Shown here: positions 15,284 through 22,397 of the stretch, one piece after another
Numbering within the stretch: position 1 is the stretch's first letter
How the letters are laid out: every line of letters starts with the position of its first letter
Made by a program: the position numbers and the translations under genes
From: Hydrogenoanaerobacterium saccharovorans
GTDB taxonomy: Bacteria > Bacillota > Clostridia > Oscillospirales > Ruminococcaceae
Assembly: GCF_016901815.1 (NCBI RefSeq)
Contig: NZ_JACSNR010000002.1
Location: forward strand, 1 to 64,000
Reading direction: 5' to 3'
DNA: 64,000 bases
Notes under the pieces: generated by a model
What the model was told of the DNA's origin: nothing
Databases searched by the model: none
What the model saw: only the letters and a program-made list of their open reading frames with translations

Positions 15284-17317
15284 ATGAAGAAAAAATTCCT
15301 GACAGTCCTGCTCTGCTGTGCTTTGCTGCTGAGCGGCTGTTCCAGTCAGACTACCACCACCGCGGAGGATTCCTCCTCCCAGACCCAGACCCTGCAGGTT
15401 GGCCTGGCAGCTTCCGATCTCTTTACCGCACGGGATCTGGAAACCGGCTACGATGCTGAAACCGCTGCCCGGATCACACTGGAAGGCGATACTGCCTCCT
15501 GTGATTCCGATGCGGTCACCATTGACGGGAGCACCATCACCATCACCGATGAGGGCACCTATGTAATCTCCGGTACCCTCGAAAACGGCATGCTGATGGT
15601 GGACGCTGAAGACACCGACAAGGTGCAGATTGTCTTAAACAATGCCAGCATTACCAATGAAACCTCCGCCGCCCTCTATGTGCGGGAGGCAGACAAGGTA
15701 TTCCTCACCACTGCCCCGGACAGTGAAAACAGCCTGTCCAGCGGGGACAGTTATGTCGCCATAGATGACAACAACATTGACGCCGCTGTCTTTTCCAAGA
15801 GTGACCTCACCCTCAACGGCAGCGGCACCCTGACCATCTCTTCTCCGGCTGGTCATGGGGTCGTATCCAAAGATGACCTGGCTGTAACCAGCGGCACCTA
15901 TACCATTACTGCCGCCAGCCAGGGACTGTCCGGCAAGGACAGCGTCCGCATTGCCGATGGTACCCTTACCATCCAGTCCGGCAAGGACGGCATCCACGGA
16001 GAAAATACAGATGATTCTTCCCTGGGCTTTGTGTACATCGCAAACGGCAGTTTCTCAATACAGTCGGAAGGCGATGGGATCAGCAGCAGCAGTATCCTTC
16101 AGGTCGATAACGGCAGTTTCTCGCTCCAAACCGGAGGAGGCAGTGCCAACGCGCCGGAACACACTTCCACAGAGTCCTTTGGCGGGGGTCGTCCAACCGG
16201 AACGCCGCCCGCAGATCGTGAAACCGGCACGCAGCCCTCTGCTCCTCCGGAAAACCAGCCGGACGACCTGAGCTCCGAAGCGGGGACAGATGTTCCCACG
16301 AGTGTTTCATCGGCATCGGTCAATTCTCCCTCCAACACAGACGATGCCGCTGCTGATCCCGCCGCTTCCGATACAACAGATACCAGCTCAGACGAGACCG
16401 GCACCAAGGGTCTGAAAGCCTCGGCACAGCTGATGATCACCGGCGGCACCTTCTCCCTGGACACTGCCGATGATGCCCTTCATTCCAATGGAGATATATC
16501 CATTTCCGGCGGAACTTATACCATCGCCACCGGCGACGACGGCATCCATGCCGACAACGCCGTTACCATAACCGACTGTGATCTCACCATTGCGGACAGC
16601 TATGAGGGGATCGAAGGCCTGAGCATCGACATCTCCGGCGGTACCATTTCGGTCAAAGCCAGTGATGACGGACTCAATGCCGCAGGCGGAGCGGACTCCA
16701 GCGGATTTGGCGGACGGGGCGGTGACGCCTTTGCCGTAACCGAAGGAGCCTGCATCACCATCTCCGGAGGCGCCCTGACTGTGGATGCGGACGGCGATGG
16801 TCTGGATTCCAACGGCGATCTGCGGATCACCGGCGGCGTAACCTATGTAGCCGGACCGACCAGCGGTGCTGACTCGGCTCTGGACTGCAATGGGGAAGCT
16901 GAAATCACCGGCGGTACCTTTGCCGCTACCGGCACAGTCGGTATGGCGCAGACCTTCGGAGACAGCTCCACCCAAGCCTCGATGCTGATCGCTCTCAGCC
17001 CGGACTCCACTCCCTGTACCATCACCGTTCTGGACGCAGACGGCACGGAACTCTTCTCCTGGGACAGCACCAAGAACTTCTCCTCGGTACTGTTCAGCTC
17101 TCCGGAACTGGAACAGGGTGCGGCCTATACGGTGACTGCCGGCTCCAATTCTGCCGAAGTCACCCTCGATACCATCAGCTACCGGGCTGACGGCATCGGT
17201 GGCGGCATGGGCGGCGGACGCGGCGGCAGCCGGAACCCCGGCGAACGCCCCGACCAGGGTACGGCTCCTGACCCGTCCGCTTCCCAGAGCAGTGAGGCAC
17301 AGACTTCCGGTACATAA
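15284..17317 (+). CDS. Cthe_2159-type beta-helix surface lipoprotein
   Basis: A 677-residue lipoprotein with a signal peptide and lipobox (LLLSGCSS, Cys19). The body matches the carbohydrate-binding domain family named after Clostridium thermocellum Cthe_2159, a calcium-dependent beta-helix that binds acidic polysaccharide. Aspartate-rich rungs recur: SGKDGIHGEN, SEGDGISSS, TADDALHSNGD, TGDDGIHADN, KASDDGLNAAGG and DADGDGLDSNGD. A Ser/Thr/Pro-rich linker of about 110 residues (roughly 285-395) interrupts the helix. The C-terminus is Gly/Ser-rich. Last gene of the VTC-DUF4956 operon; start behind AAAAGGAGGCCGCAGATACCC. No catalytic domain is visible. Confidence 0.85.
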   Translation: MKKKFLTVLLCCALLLSGCSSQTTTTAEDSSSQTQTLQVGLAASDLFTARDLETGYDAETAARITLEGDTASCDSDAVTIDGSTITITDEGTYVISGTLENGMLMVDAEDTDKVQIVLNNASITNETSAALYVREADKVFLTTAPDSENSLSSGDSYVAIDDNNIDAAVFSKSDLTLNGSGTLTISSPAGHGVVSKDDLAVTSGTYTITAASQGLSGKDSVRIADGTLTIQSGKDGIHGENTDDSSLGFVYIANGSFSIQSEGDGISSSSILQVDNGSFSLQTGGGSANAPEHTSTESFGGGRPTGTPPADRETGTQPSAPPENQPDDLSSEAGTDVPTSVSSASVNSPSNTDDAAADPAASDTTDTSSDETGTKGLKASAQLMITGGTFSLDTADDALHSNGDISISGGTYTIATGDDGIHADNAVTITDCDLTIADSYEGIEGLSIDISGGTISVKASDDGLNAAGGADSSGFGGRGGDAFAVTEGACITISGGALTVDADGDGLDSNGDLRITGGVTYVAGPTSGADSALDCNGEAEITGGTFAATGTVGMAQTFGDSSTQASMLIALSPDSTPCTITVLDADGTELFSWDSTKNFSSVLFSSPELEQGAAYTVTAGSNSAEVTLDTISYRADGIGGGMGGGRGGSRNPGERPDQGTAPDPSASQSSEAQTSGT

Positions 17318-17427
17318 TTCCTTCCTCCAGTCCGGAAGTCTGTGCGGGCCGGACCTGCCGAACTGATACGGGAAACAGTTCGGTCCCCATTCCCGGTTCA
17401 GGCCACTCAGATACTGCAAAACAAAAG

Positions 17428-17461
17428 GAGCGCTTCCACCCCCAATGGAAGCGCTCTTTTT
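17428..17461. terminator. Bidirectional terminator between convergent genes
   Basis: Perfect stem GAGCGCTTCCA / TGGAAGCGCTC (17428-17438 and 17446-17456), T run on the plus side (17457-17461) and A-rich tract on the other, serving the beta-helix operon on the plus strand and the 153-residue hypothetical gene on the minus strand. Confidence 0.9.
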
Positions 17462-17476
17462 CTGTCTTGTCCTGTC

Positions 17477-17938
17477 TTACAGGAAGCAGTGCCGCTCGTC
17501 AAAGGACTCCTCCCGGGCGGCAATCAGAGTGTCCAGCTCTGCCAGCTTCTGTTCCAGCCGCAGCCGCTTTTCCTCCAGATCCTCCTCATGGTAATCCACA
17601 AAGCGGACCCACTGTTCCAGATTGGCCCGGATATCGTCCCGCAGCTGCCGGCAGAACTCCAGCATGCTGGTATGGGAGATCTCATGGAGCACCTCCTCCG
17701 GGTTCAGGGGATCACGGTCATCGTCCTCCACAAGGACATGGCAGTTCCAGTAGCTGACCACACAGATCATCCGCATGGGCTCCAGAAATCCCTTGACGCA
17801 GAAGGGCTGCAGGGTTTTCAGCCCATGGATAGCCTGGTCCAGCCATTCGGGCGCAATGTCGTCCAGATAGCTGAGCAGCTGGGATTCGGTGCCCTCCAAG
17901 GAGAACAGGGTCCATCCATTTACCGGACAGCTCAGCAT
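17477..17938 (-). CDS. Hypothetical protein with C-terminal coiled coil
   Basis: A 153-residue protein that I do not recognise. The N-terminal two thirds look like a small alpha/beta domain (MLSCPVNGWTLFSLEG, VVSYWNCHVLVEDDD), followed by a charged helix that reads as a coiled coil (about 118-145, EEDLEEKRLRLEQKLAELD). No signal peptide, membrane helix or metal motif is seen. Its start lies 2 nt after the methyltransferase stop, and its ribosome site GAGGAGGAATAAGG overlaps the last codons of that gene, so the two are clearly co-translated. A role tied to the methyltransferase is possible but unsupported. Confidence 0.75.
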   Translation of the reverse strand: MLSCPVNGWTLFSLEGTESQLLSYLDDIAPEWLDQAIHGLKTLQPFCVKGFLEPMRMICVVSYWNCHVLVEDDDRDPLNPEEVLHEISHTSMLEFCRQLRDDIRANLEQWVRFVDYHEEDLEEKRLRLEQKLAELDTLIAAREESFDERHCFL

Positions 17939-17940
17939 CC

Positions 17941-18567
17941 TTATTCCTCCTCAGGCAGCGCGGCGGCACGGATCACCGCAAAGACGCCGCCGCCATTGCC
18001 TTCCTTCACCGGCTGGCTCTCGTTGACCAGGGTGTAGACAGTCTGACGGCGCTCCTCCGGACGGAAGCCGGTGCGCTCCAGCAGTGCTGTAATCTCCGCT
18101 GCCGAATGGAAGGTGGCATGGCAGTAGATGGGGTCTTCCATCTTGAACTGCTCATACTGGGCACCCAGCTCGGTTTCCCGGTCCAGGAAGGCGATGACAA
18201 ACTTTCCGCCCGGCTGGAGCACCCGATGGATCTCCCGGAAAGCTGCCTCCGGATCGGTGAGGAAGCAGTCCACTGTCACCATCAGAGCCAGATCATAGGC
18301 TGCATTTTCCAGCGGAAGCGCCTCAGCCTCGCCCTGCACGAACCGGATGCCCCGGCGCTCTGCCCAGGAACCCATATCCGGCGAAGGGTCCACGCCTGTG
18401 CCGATGCCGAACCGGGACGCGAAAATTCCGGTTCCCACGCCGATTTCCACGCCATTGCGAAACTCCGGCATCACCTGACGGATGGCCTCTGCCTCCGACT
18501 CCAGCAGCAGCGGGTTCTCATCGAACCAGCTGTCATATCCGGCTGCTTTTCCCTCAAAAATATCCAT
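17941..18567 (-). CDS. Class I SAM-dependent methyltransferase (UbiE/Methyltransf_11 type)
   Basis: A 208-residue methyltransferase with motif I VEIGVGTGIFA at about residue 41, an acidic motif II in GIGTGVDPSPDM, post-I YDLALMVTVDCFL and VLQPGGKFVIAFLDRE near 125. The YDSWFDENP opening is typical of small-molecule methyltransferases that follow it with a variable substrate lid. The substrate cannot be deduced. The start follows AAAGGGG, and a near-consensus promoter lies 20 nt upstream. First gene of a two-gene unit with the hypothetical gene downstream. Confidence 0.85.
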   Translation of the reverse strand: MDIFEGKAAGYDSWFDENPLLLESEAEAIRQVMPEFRNGVEIGVGTGIFASRFGIGTGVDPSPDMGSWAERRGIRFVQGEAEALPLENAAYDLALMVTVDCFLTDPEAAFREIHRVLQPGGKFVIAFLDRETELGAQYEQFKMEDPIYCHATFHSAAEITALLERTGFRPEERRQTVYTLVNESQPVKEGNGGGVFAVIRAAALPEEE

Positions 18568-18584
18568 GGTACTACCCCTTTTCC

Positions 18585-18613
18585 TTTATATAATTCTGTT
18601 TTTAGAGTAACAA
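18585..18613 (-). promoter_or_regulatory. Promoter of the methyltransferase gene
   Basis: Minus strand -35 TTGTTA (18613-18608), 17-bp spacer, -10 TATAAA (18590-18585), just upstream of the methyltransferase start. Confidence 0.75.
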
Positions 18614-18650
18614 TCCCCTCTGCCGCTGTCAAGAGCAAATCTTCGGTTTC

Positions 18651-18680
18651 TTGTAGCAGATGATATTTTCATGCTACAAT
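18651..18680 (+). promoter_or_regulatory. VanZ-gene promoter inside an 8-bp inverted repeat
   Basis: Candidate -35 TTGTAG (18651-18656) and -10 TACAAT (18675-18680) with an 18-bp spacer. The arms TTGTAGCA (18651-18658) and TGCTACAA (18672-18679) are perfect inverted repeats covering both hexamers, as an operator would. About 34 nt before the start codon. Confidence 0.55.
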
Positions 18681-18713
18681 GAAAACAGGATCATTCTGCT
18701 TTGGAGGGCGCCT

Positions 18714-19292
18714 ATGTATTTTCCGGAAAATATGACCGCCGCGTATTTTTTCTTTGATACTTACCCAGGCTATTTCCTGCAGGCTCTGCCCACTGCCCTG
18801 CTCGCCGGCGGGCTTTGGGCTTTCCGGCTGCGGAAAACTGCCCTGCCCCTGCCGGAACGGCTGCGGTCGGTGCTCTTTGCCTGCTACCTCACCGGGTTAT
18901 TCTGCCTGACCCTGTTCCAGCCGGTGATTGCGGAACTGTACCGCCTGCTGTTCGGCCTGCCCAGCGCCGGGCTGCGCTGGTCGGTGAATTTCAGCTTCCG
19001 GCTGAGCCTGGACTTCCATCGCCGCTTCGACAGCGAAAACCTCTTCAATCTCCTGATGTTCCTGCCCTTCGGCTTTCTCTGCCCCGGGAACCGCACCGGC
19101 TCCGGCTGGCTGCGGACGGCATCTGCGGGACTGGGGCTCTCCTGCGCCATTGAGCTGCTCCAGCCCTTTTTCGGGCGCAGCTTCGACTGCAATGATATTC
19201 TGCTCAATGCCCTGGGTGCCCTGATTGGCGCAGCGCTTTCGGGACTGCTGGCCCGGCGGCATGCCGCACGGAACCGGTCGGTGTCTTTGTGA
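18714..19292 (+). CDS. VanZ family membrane protein
   Basis: A 192-residue VanZ-like protein with about five hydrophobic segments. The family signature is present: FNLLMFLPFGFL, then GLSCAIELLQPFFGRSFDCNDILLNALGALIG. VanZ itself gives low-level teicoplanin resistance by an unknown route, but most family members in Firmicutes have no link to resistance. ATG 18714 follows TTTGGAGGGCGCCT; the longer frame to 18660 runs through the promoter. Its stop codon lies inside the redox palindrome that serves the next gene. Confidence 0.88.
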   Translation: MYFPENMTAAYFFFDTYPGYFLQALPTALLAGGLWAFRLRKTALPLPERLRSVLFACYLTGLFCLTLFQPVIAELYRLLFGLPSAGLRWSVNFSFRLSLDFHRRFDSENLFNLLMFLPFGFLCPGNRTGSGWLRTASAGLGLSCAIELLQPFFGRSFDCNDILLNALGALIGAALSGLLARRHAARNRSVSL

Positions 19293-19329
19293 CTTAGTCA
19301 CGGATAAAGCTGCCCCGATGGGCTATACT
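19289..19329 (+). promoter_or_regulatory. Redox palindrome and promoter of the desulfoferrodoxin gene
   Basis: Perfect palindrome GTGAC-TTA-GTCAC at 19289-19301, followed after exactly 22 intervening bases by -10 TATACT (19324-19329). No -35 hexamer is present; the palindrome is centred about 41 bp before the expected start site, the class II position of Crp/Fnr activators. It overlaps the VanZ stop codon. The same element precedes three other redox genes in this window. Confidence 0.8.
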
Positions 19330-19337
19330 GATATCAG

Positions 19338-19352
19338 TGATAACGATTATCA
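19338..19352 (+). promoter_or_regulatory. Fur-box-like operator over the desulfoferrodoxin start site
   Basis: TGATAACGATTATCA matches the 7-1-7 Fur box (TGATAATNATTATCA) with one difference. It lies at about +2 to +16 of the transcript from the TATACT promoter, a repressing position. A Fur-family iron or peroxide sensor is the expected ligand; none is encoded in this window. Confidence 0.8.
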
Positions 19353-19413
19353 TTATTGATTCCGAACCAAGTTTTCAAACCCATACATCAAACAAGAAAA
19401 AGGAGTTGCAATT

Positions 19414-19797
19414 ATGGCTAAGAAGTTTTACAAGTGTGCAAAGTGCGGCAACATCATCTCCAAGTATGTGGATTCCGGCGTACCGGTTGTATGCTGCGGT
19501 GAACCCATGATGGAGCTGGTAGCCAACTCCACCGACGCTGCCGGTGAGAAGCATGTGCCGGTTGTGGAAGTAAACGGCAACAAGGTCATTGTCAAGGTTG
19601 GCGAGGTAGCTCATCCCATGACTGAGGCCCACCTGATCTCCTGGATCTATCTGGAGACCAACTTCGGCGGTCACGAGAGAGTTCTCTCCCACACCGATGA
19701 GCCCAAGGCTGAGTTTGTACTGGCTGACGGCGAAAAGGCTCTGCGTGCCTATGAGTACTGCAACCTCCACGGCCTGTGGAGCGCTGAAGTCAAGTAA
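19414..19797 (+). CDS. dfx: Desulfoferrodoxin (class I superoxide reductase)
   Basis: A 127-residue cytosolic superoxide reductase that reduces superoxide to hydrogen peroxide without releasing oxygen, typical of anaerobes. The N-terminal desulforedoxin iron centre has its four cysteines (C8, C11, C27, C28). The catalytic site is complete: H47 next to E46-K, H67, H73, C116 and H119. Length is normal. The gene is monocistronic. Control appears double: a candidate Crp/Fnr activator site at -41 and a Fur box over the start site. Thioredoxin-reductase-like and peroxiredoxin-like genes share the activator motif, which would link superoxide and peroxide removal. Confidence 0.96.
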   Translation: MAKKFYKCAKCGNIISKYVDSGVPVVCCGEPMMELVANSTDAAGEKHVPVVEVNGNKVIVKVGEVAHPMTEAHLISWIYLETNFGGHERVLSHTDEPKAEFVLADGEKALRAYEYCNLHGLWSAEVK

Positions 19798-19836
19798 CTG
19801 ACACCCATCTCCTCTGTAAATTTACCATACACCTTC

Positions 19837-19880
19837 GGACAGCCGGTTCCTGCGATTGATCCCCGCAGGGCCGGCTGTCC
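19837..19880 (+). other. Strong GC-rich hairpin between desulfoferrodoxin and reductase genes
   Basis: GGACAGCCGG / CCGGCTGTCC plus an inner CCTGCG / CGCAGG stem form a long hairpin, but there is no T run after it. It may protect the dfx mRNA 3' end or act as a poor terminator. It lies 22 nt upstream of the next redox palindrome. Confidence 0.55.
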
Positions 19881-19902
19881 GGCATTGGGGAGAAAATAAA
19901 AT

Positions 19903-19944
19903 GTGACTGCATCACGGAAAGAATCTTCCCGGCTGCGGTACAAT
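19903..19944 (+). promoter_or_regulatory. Redox palindrome and promoter of the thioredoxin-reductase-like gene
   Basis: GTGAC-TGC-ATCAC (19903-19915; one mismatch from perfect symmetry), with -10 TACAAT at 19939-19944, 24 bp from the end of the palindrome to the hexamer start. No -35 hexamer. Same architecture as upstream of dfx, trxA and the peroxiredoxin-like gene. Confidence 0.7.
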
Positions 19945-19973
19945 ACAATCAGTACAAGAAAGGGGACTGACTT

Positions 19974-20834
19974 ATGAGCAATGTCATCATCATCGGAAAC
20001 GGACCGGCAGGTGTATCTGCTTCGCTGTACACTGCCCGTGCCGGCGTGGAGACCACCATCATCGGCAGCGGCCTGGGTGCTCTGGGCAAGGCTGAAAAGA
20101 TCGAGAACTACTACGGCTTTGCAGAGCCGGTGGATGCCAAGGAACTGGTGGCTGCGGGCATTGCCCAGGCCAAGCGTGCCGGCGTCAACTACATTGAGGA
20201 CGAGGTTGTGGGCATCGGTTTCGGTCAGAAGCTGATGGTCTCCACCAAGACCAACTCCTATGAGGCGGATTATGTCGTACTGTCCACCGGTGCTTCCCGC
20301 TCCACTCCTCCCATTCCCGGCCTCCGGGAGCTGGAAGGCCATGGCGTCAGCTACTGTGCTGTCTGCGATGCCTTCTTCTACCGCGGCAAGGATGTGGCAG
20401 TGCTGGGCAGCGGCGAATATGCCATGCATGAAGCCGGCGAACTGCTGCCGGTCGTGGGCAGCGTCACCATCCTGACCAACGGCGCCGAGCTCACCGGCGT
20501 CCTGCCCGAAGGCGCCAAGCTGGATACCCGGAAGATCGCAGCTTTTGAGGGCGACGGCGTTGTGGAGAAGGTCACCTTTGAGGATGGCGAGAGTCTGGCC
20601 ATCAGCGGCGTATTTGTTGCCGTAGGCGTAGCCGGCAGCACCGACCTGGCCAAGAAGCTGGGCGCTGCCACCGAGGGCAACCGCATCCTGGTGGATGAGA
20701 AGATGGCTACCAATGTACCGGGGCTGTATGCCGCAGGCGACTGCACCGGCGGTATGCTCCAGATTGCCAAGGCGGTTTATCAGGGAGCCCAGGCTGGTAC
20801 CAGCATTGTAGCGGAGATCCGTAAGAAGAAGTAA
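19974..20834 (+). CDS. Thioredoxin-reductase-like flavoprotein lacking NADPH motifs
   Basis: A 286-residue FAD protein with the TrxB layout: FAD-binding GNGPAGVSA (8-16), the redox disulfide CAVCD (C128, C131) and the C-terminal FAD motif GLYAAGDCTGG. It is about 25 residues shorter than usual TrxB. The second nucleotide-binding region reads GSGEYAMHEA in place of GGGDSA-EEA, and the HRR-x3-R motif that binds the NADPH phosphate is missing (LTNGAELTG there). Known relatives without these motifs include the clostridial ferredoxin-dependent flavin thioredoxin reductases. I infer a non-NADPH electron donor, possibly ferredoxin, reducing the thioredoxin encoded 3 kb away. Start ATG follows AAAGGGGACTGACTT. 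Confidence 0.85.
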   Translation: MSNVIIIGNGPAGVSASLYTARAGVETTIIGSGLGALGKAEKIENYYGFAEPVDAKELVAAGIAQAKRAGVNYIEDEVVGIGFGQKLMVSTKTNSYEADYVVLSTGASRSTPPIPGLRELEGHGVSYCAVCDAFFYRGKDVAVLGSGEYAMHEAGELLPVVGSVTILTNGAELTGVLPEGAKLDTRKIAAFEGDGVVEKVTFEDGESLAISGVFVAVGVAGSTDLAKKLGAATEGNRILVDEKMATNVPGLYAAGDCTGGMLQIAKAVYQGAQAGTSIVAEIRKKK

Positions 20835-20859
20835 GGCCTCCCGGGCCTTGATCGAATTA

Positions 20860-20898
20860 GGAGCCGGTTTCCAGCGAGGAAACCGGCTCCTGGTTTTT
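20860..20898 (+). terminator. Terminator of the reductase-like gene
   Basis: Perfect 13-bp stem GGAGCCGGTTTCC / GGAAACCGGCTCC with AGCGA loop, then TGG and TTTTT. Confidence 0.93.
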
Positions 20899-20983
20899 AT
20901 ATTCAGCGGCAGCTCTTGAAAACGCCGCTAAATTATACTAAAATAATGGTAGATTCCAATCCTTTGAAACCGAGGTGATTCCC

Positions 20984-21661
20984 ATGCTTTCAGAACAGGA
21001 TATGAAACTCGCAAAATGCACCTATACCTTTTGGGATAAACTCACACCGGAACAGCAGGAGTTCCTCTGGGAAAACCTCTATCCGGTGAGCTATCACAAA
21101 GGGGACATCATACACAACGGGGAGTACAGCTGTATCGGCGTTGTCCTCATCAAGACCGGCGGACTGCGGGTATTCATGCTCTCGTCCGAGGGCAAGGAGA
21201 TCACCCTTTACCGGCTGGGACCCCAGGAGGTATGTGTGCTGTCGGCCTCCTGTATCCTGCAGAATATCACCTTTGATGTCTGTGTGGAGGCGGAGGAGGA
21301 TACCGAAGCCCTGCTGATCCCCTCGGCCCAGTATCAGAAGCTCATCAAGCAGAACATCTATGCCGAAAACTTCACCTATTCGCTGGTGATCGACCGGTTT
21401 TCCAATGTGATGTGGGCTATGGAACAGCTGCTCTTCATGCGGTTTGATAAGCGTCTGGCCATCTTCCTGCTGGACGAGCTCTCCAAGACCGGCAATCCCC
21501 GGATCAGCCTCACCCATGAACAGATCGCCAAATATATGGGAAGTGCCCGGGAAGTGGTATCGAGAATGCTCAAGTACTTCGCCAAGGAGGGCATGATCGA
21601 AATGTCCCGGGGCGGCATCCGCATTCTGGATAAGGAAAAACTCCGGGAACTCACCGTCTGA
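20984..21661 (+). CDS. Crp/Fnr family transcriptional regulator
   Basis: A 225-residue regulator with an N-terminal cyclic-nucleotide-like beta barrel (about 20-115), a long dimer helix (about 125-165) and a C-terminal winged helix. The recognition helix SAREVVSRMLKYF keeps R189, E190 and R194, the three residues by which E. coli CRP reads GTGA. No FNR-type N-terminal cysteine cluster is seen, but C84 and C90 (VCVLSASC) plus C100 sit in the sensor barrel. ATG 20984 is better spaced from GAGG than the GTG at 20975. Its likely targets are the GTGAC-N3-GTCAC promoters of the nearby redox genes; this link is inferred. It may be co-transcribed with the hydrolase gene 36 nt downstream. Confidence 0.9.
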   Translation: MLSEQDMKLAKCTYTFWDKLTPEQQEFLWENLYPVSYHKGDIIHNGEYSCIGVVLIKTGGLRVFMLSSEGKEITLYRLGPQEVCVLSASCILQNITFDVCVEAEEDTEALLIPSAQYQKLIKQNIYAENFTYSLVIDRFSNVMWAMEQLLFMRFDKRLAIFLLDELSKTGNPRISLTHEQIAKYMGSAREVVSRMLKYFAKEGMIEMSRGGIRILDKEKLRELTV

Positions 21662-21696
21662 CTTCCCCATCTCCCCCTGAAACAGGAGGTATTGCG

Positions 21697-22320
21697 ATGA
21701 CCTGGATCTTTCTCCATGGCCTTGGGCAGGCGCCATCGGCCTGGCAGCCGGTACTGCGCCGCCTGGAACCGGAGCTCACCGTCCACTGCCCCTCCCTGCC
21801 GGAGCTGGCAGCCGGTGACCCCCGCTATCCGGCCCTGCTGAGCGCCCTGGAAACTGCCCTGGATTCCATACCGGGACCGCTGCACCTCTGCGGGCTGTCC
21901 CTGGGCGGTGTGCTGGCGATGGACTACGCCCTCCGCCATCCGGAGCGGGTGGCCTCGCTGGTGCTCTGCGGCACTCCGCTCACCATGCCCCGGAATCTGC
22001 TGCGGCTGCAGGATTTCCTGTTCCGCCTGATGCCGGAACGGGCCTTTGCAGGCAGCGGCTTCAGCCGGGAGGCCATGCGTCAGCTGGCTGGCTCCATGGC
22101 AGAGCTGGACCTCCGTCCCCGGCTGCCGGAGCTGAGCTGTCCGGTGCTGGTGCTCTGCGGCAGCAAGGACCGTGCCAACCGCAAGGCTGCCCGGGAACTG
22201 GCAGAACAACTGCCCCAGGCCCGGCTGCACTGGATCGCCGGAGCCGGACATGAAGCCAACCTGGATTCGCCGGAAGTGATGGCAGAACTGCTCCGGGGCT
22301 TCTATCAGAGCCTGTCCTGA
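21697..22320 (+). CDS. Alpha/beta hydrolase
   Basis: A 207-residue alpha/beta hydrolase. The oxyanion loop is FLHGLGQ (5-11), the nucleophile elbow is LCGLSLGG (Ser around 69), an acid candidate lies in VLCGSKDRAN, and the catalytic His in GAGHEAN near 187. Similar small enzymes hydrolyse esters or thioesters; substrate unknown. It follows the Crp/Fnr gene by 35 nt with a good AGGAGG and shares a terminator with a convergent gene. There is no sequence evidence tying it to redox stress beyond position. Confidence 0.85.
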   Translation: MTWIFLHGLGQAPSAWQPVLRRLEPELTVHCPSLPELAAGDPRYPALLSALETALDSIPGPLHLCGLSLGGVLAMDYALRHPERVASLVLCGTPLTMPRNLLRLQDFLFRLMPERAFAGSGFSREAMRQLAGSMAELDLRPRLPELSCPVLVLCGSKDRANRKAARELAEQLPQARLHWIAGAGHEANLDSPEVMAELLRGFYQSLS

Positions 22321-22350
22321 CCGGCAATCTTCTCTATCCCTGTACATAAT

Positions 22351-22387
22351 AAAAAGAGCGTCCGCAGTCGGTGCGGACGCTCTTTTT
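22351..22387. terminator. Bidirectional terminator
   Basis: AAAAAGAGCGTCCGC / GCGGACGCTCTTTTT, a near-perfect symmetric terminator between the convergent hydrolase and DUF4253 genes. Confidence 0.93.
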
Positions 22388-22397
22388 GCATGGGAAC

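Noticed and set aside
10682-19292. Glycopeptide resistance locus (VanW and VanZ families both present)
   Set aside because: The two genes are 7 kb apart, in different units, and no vanH, vanA/B-type ligase or vanX is seen. Both families are widespread in Firmicutes without resistance.
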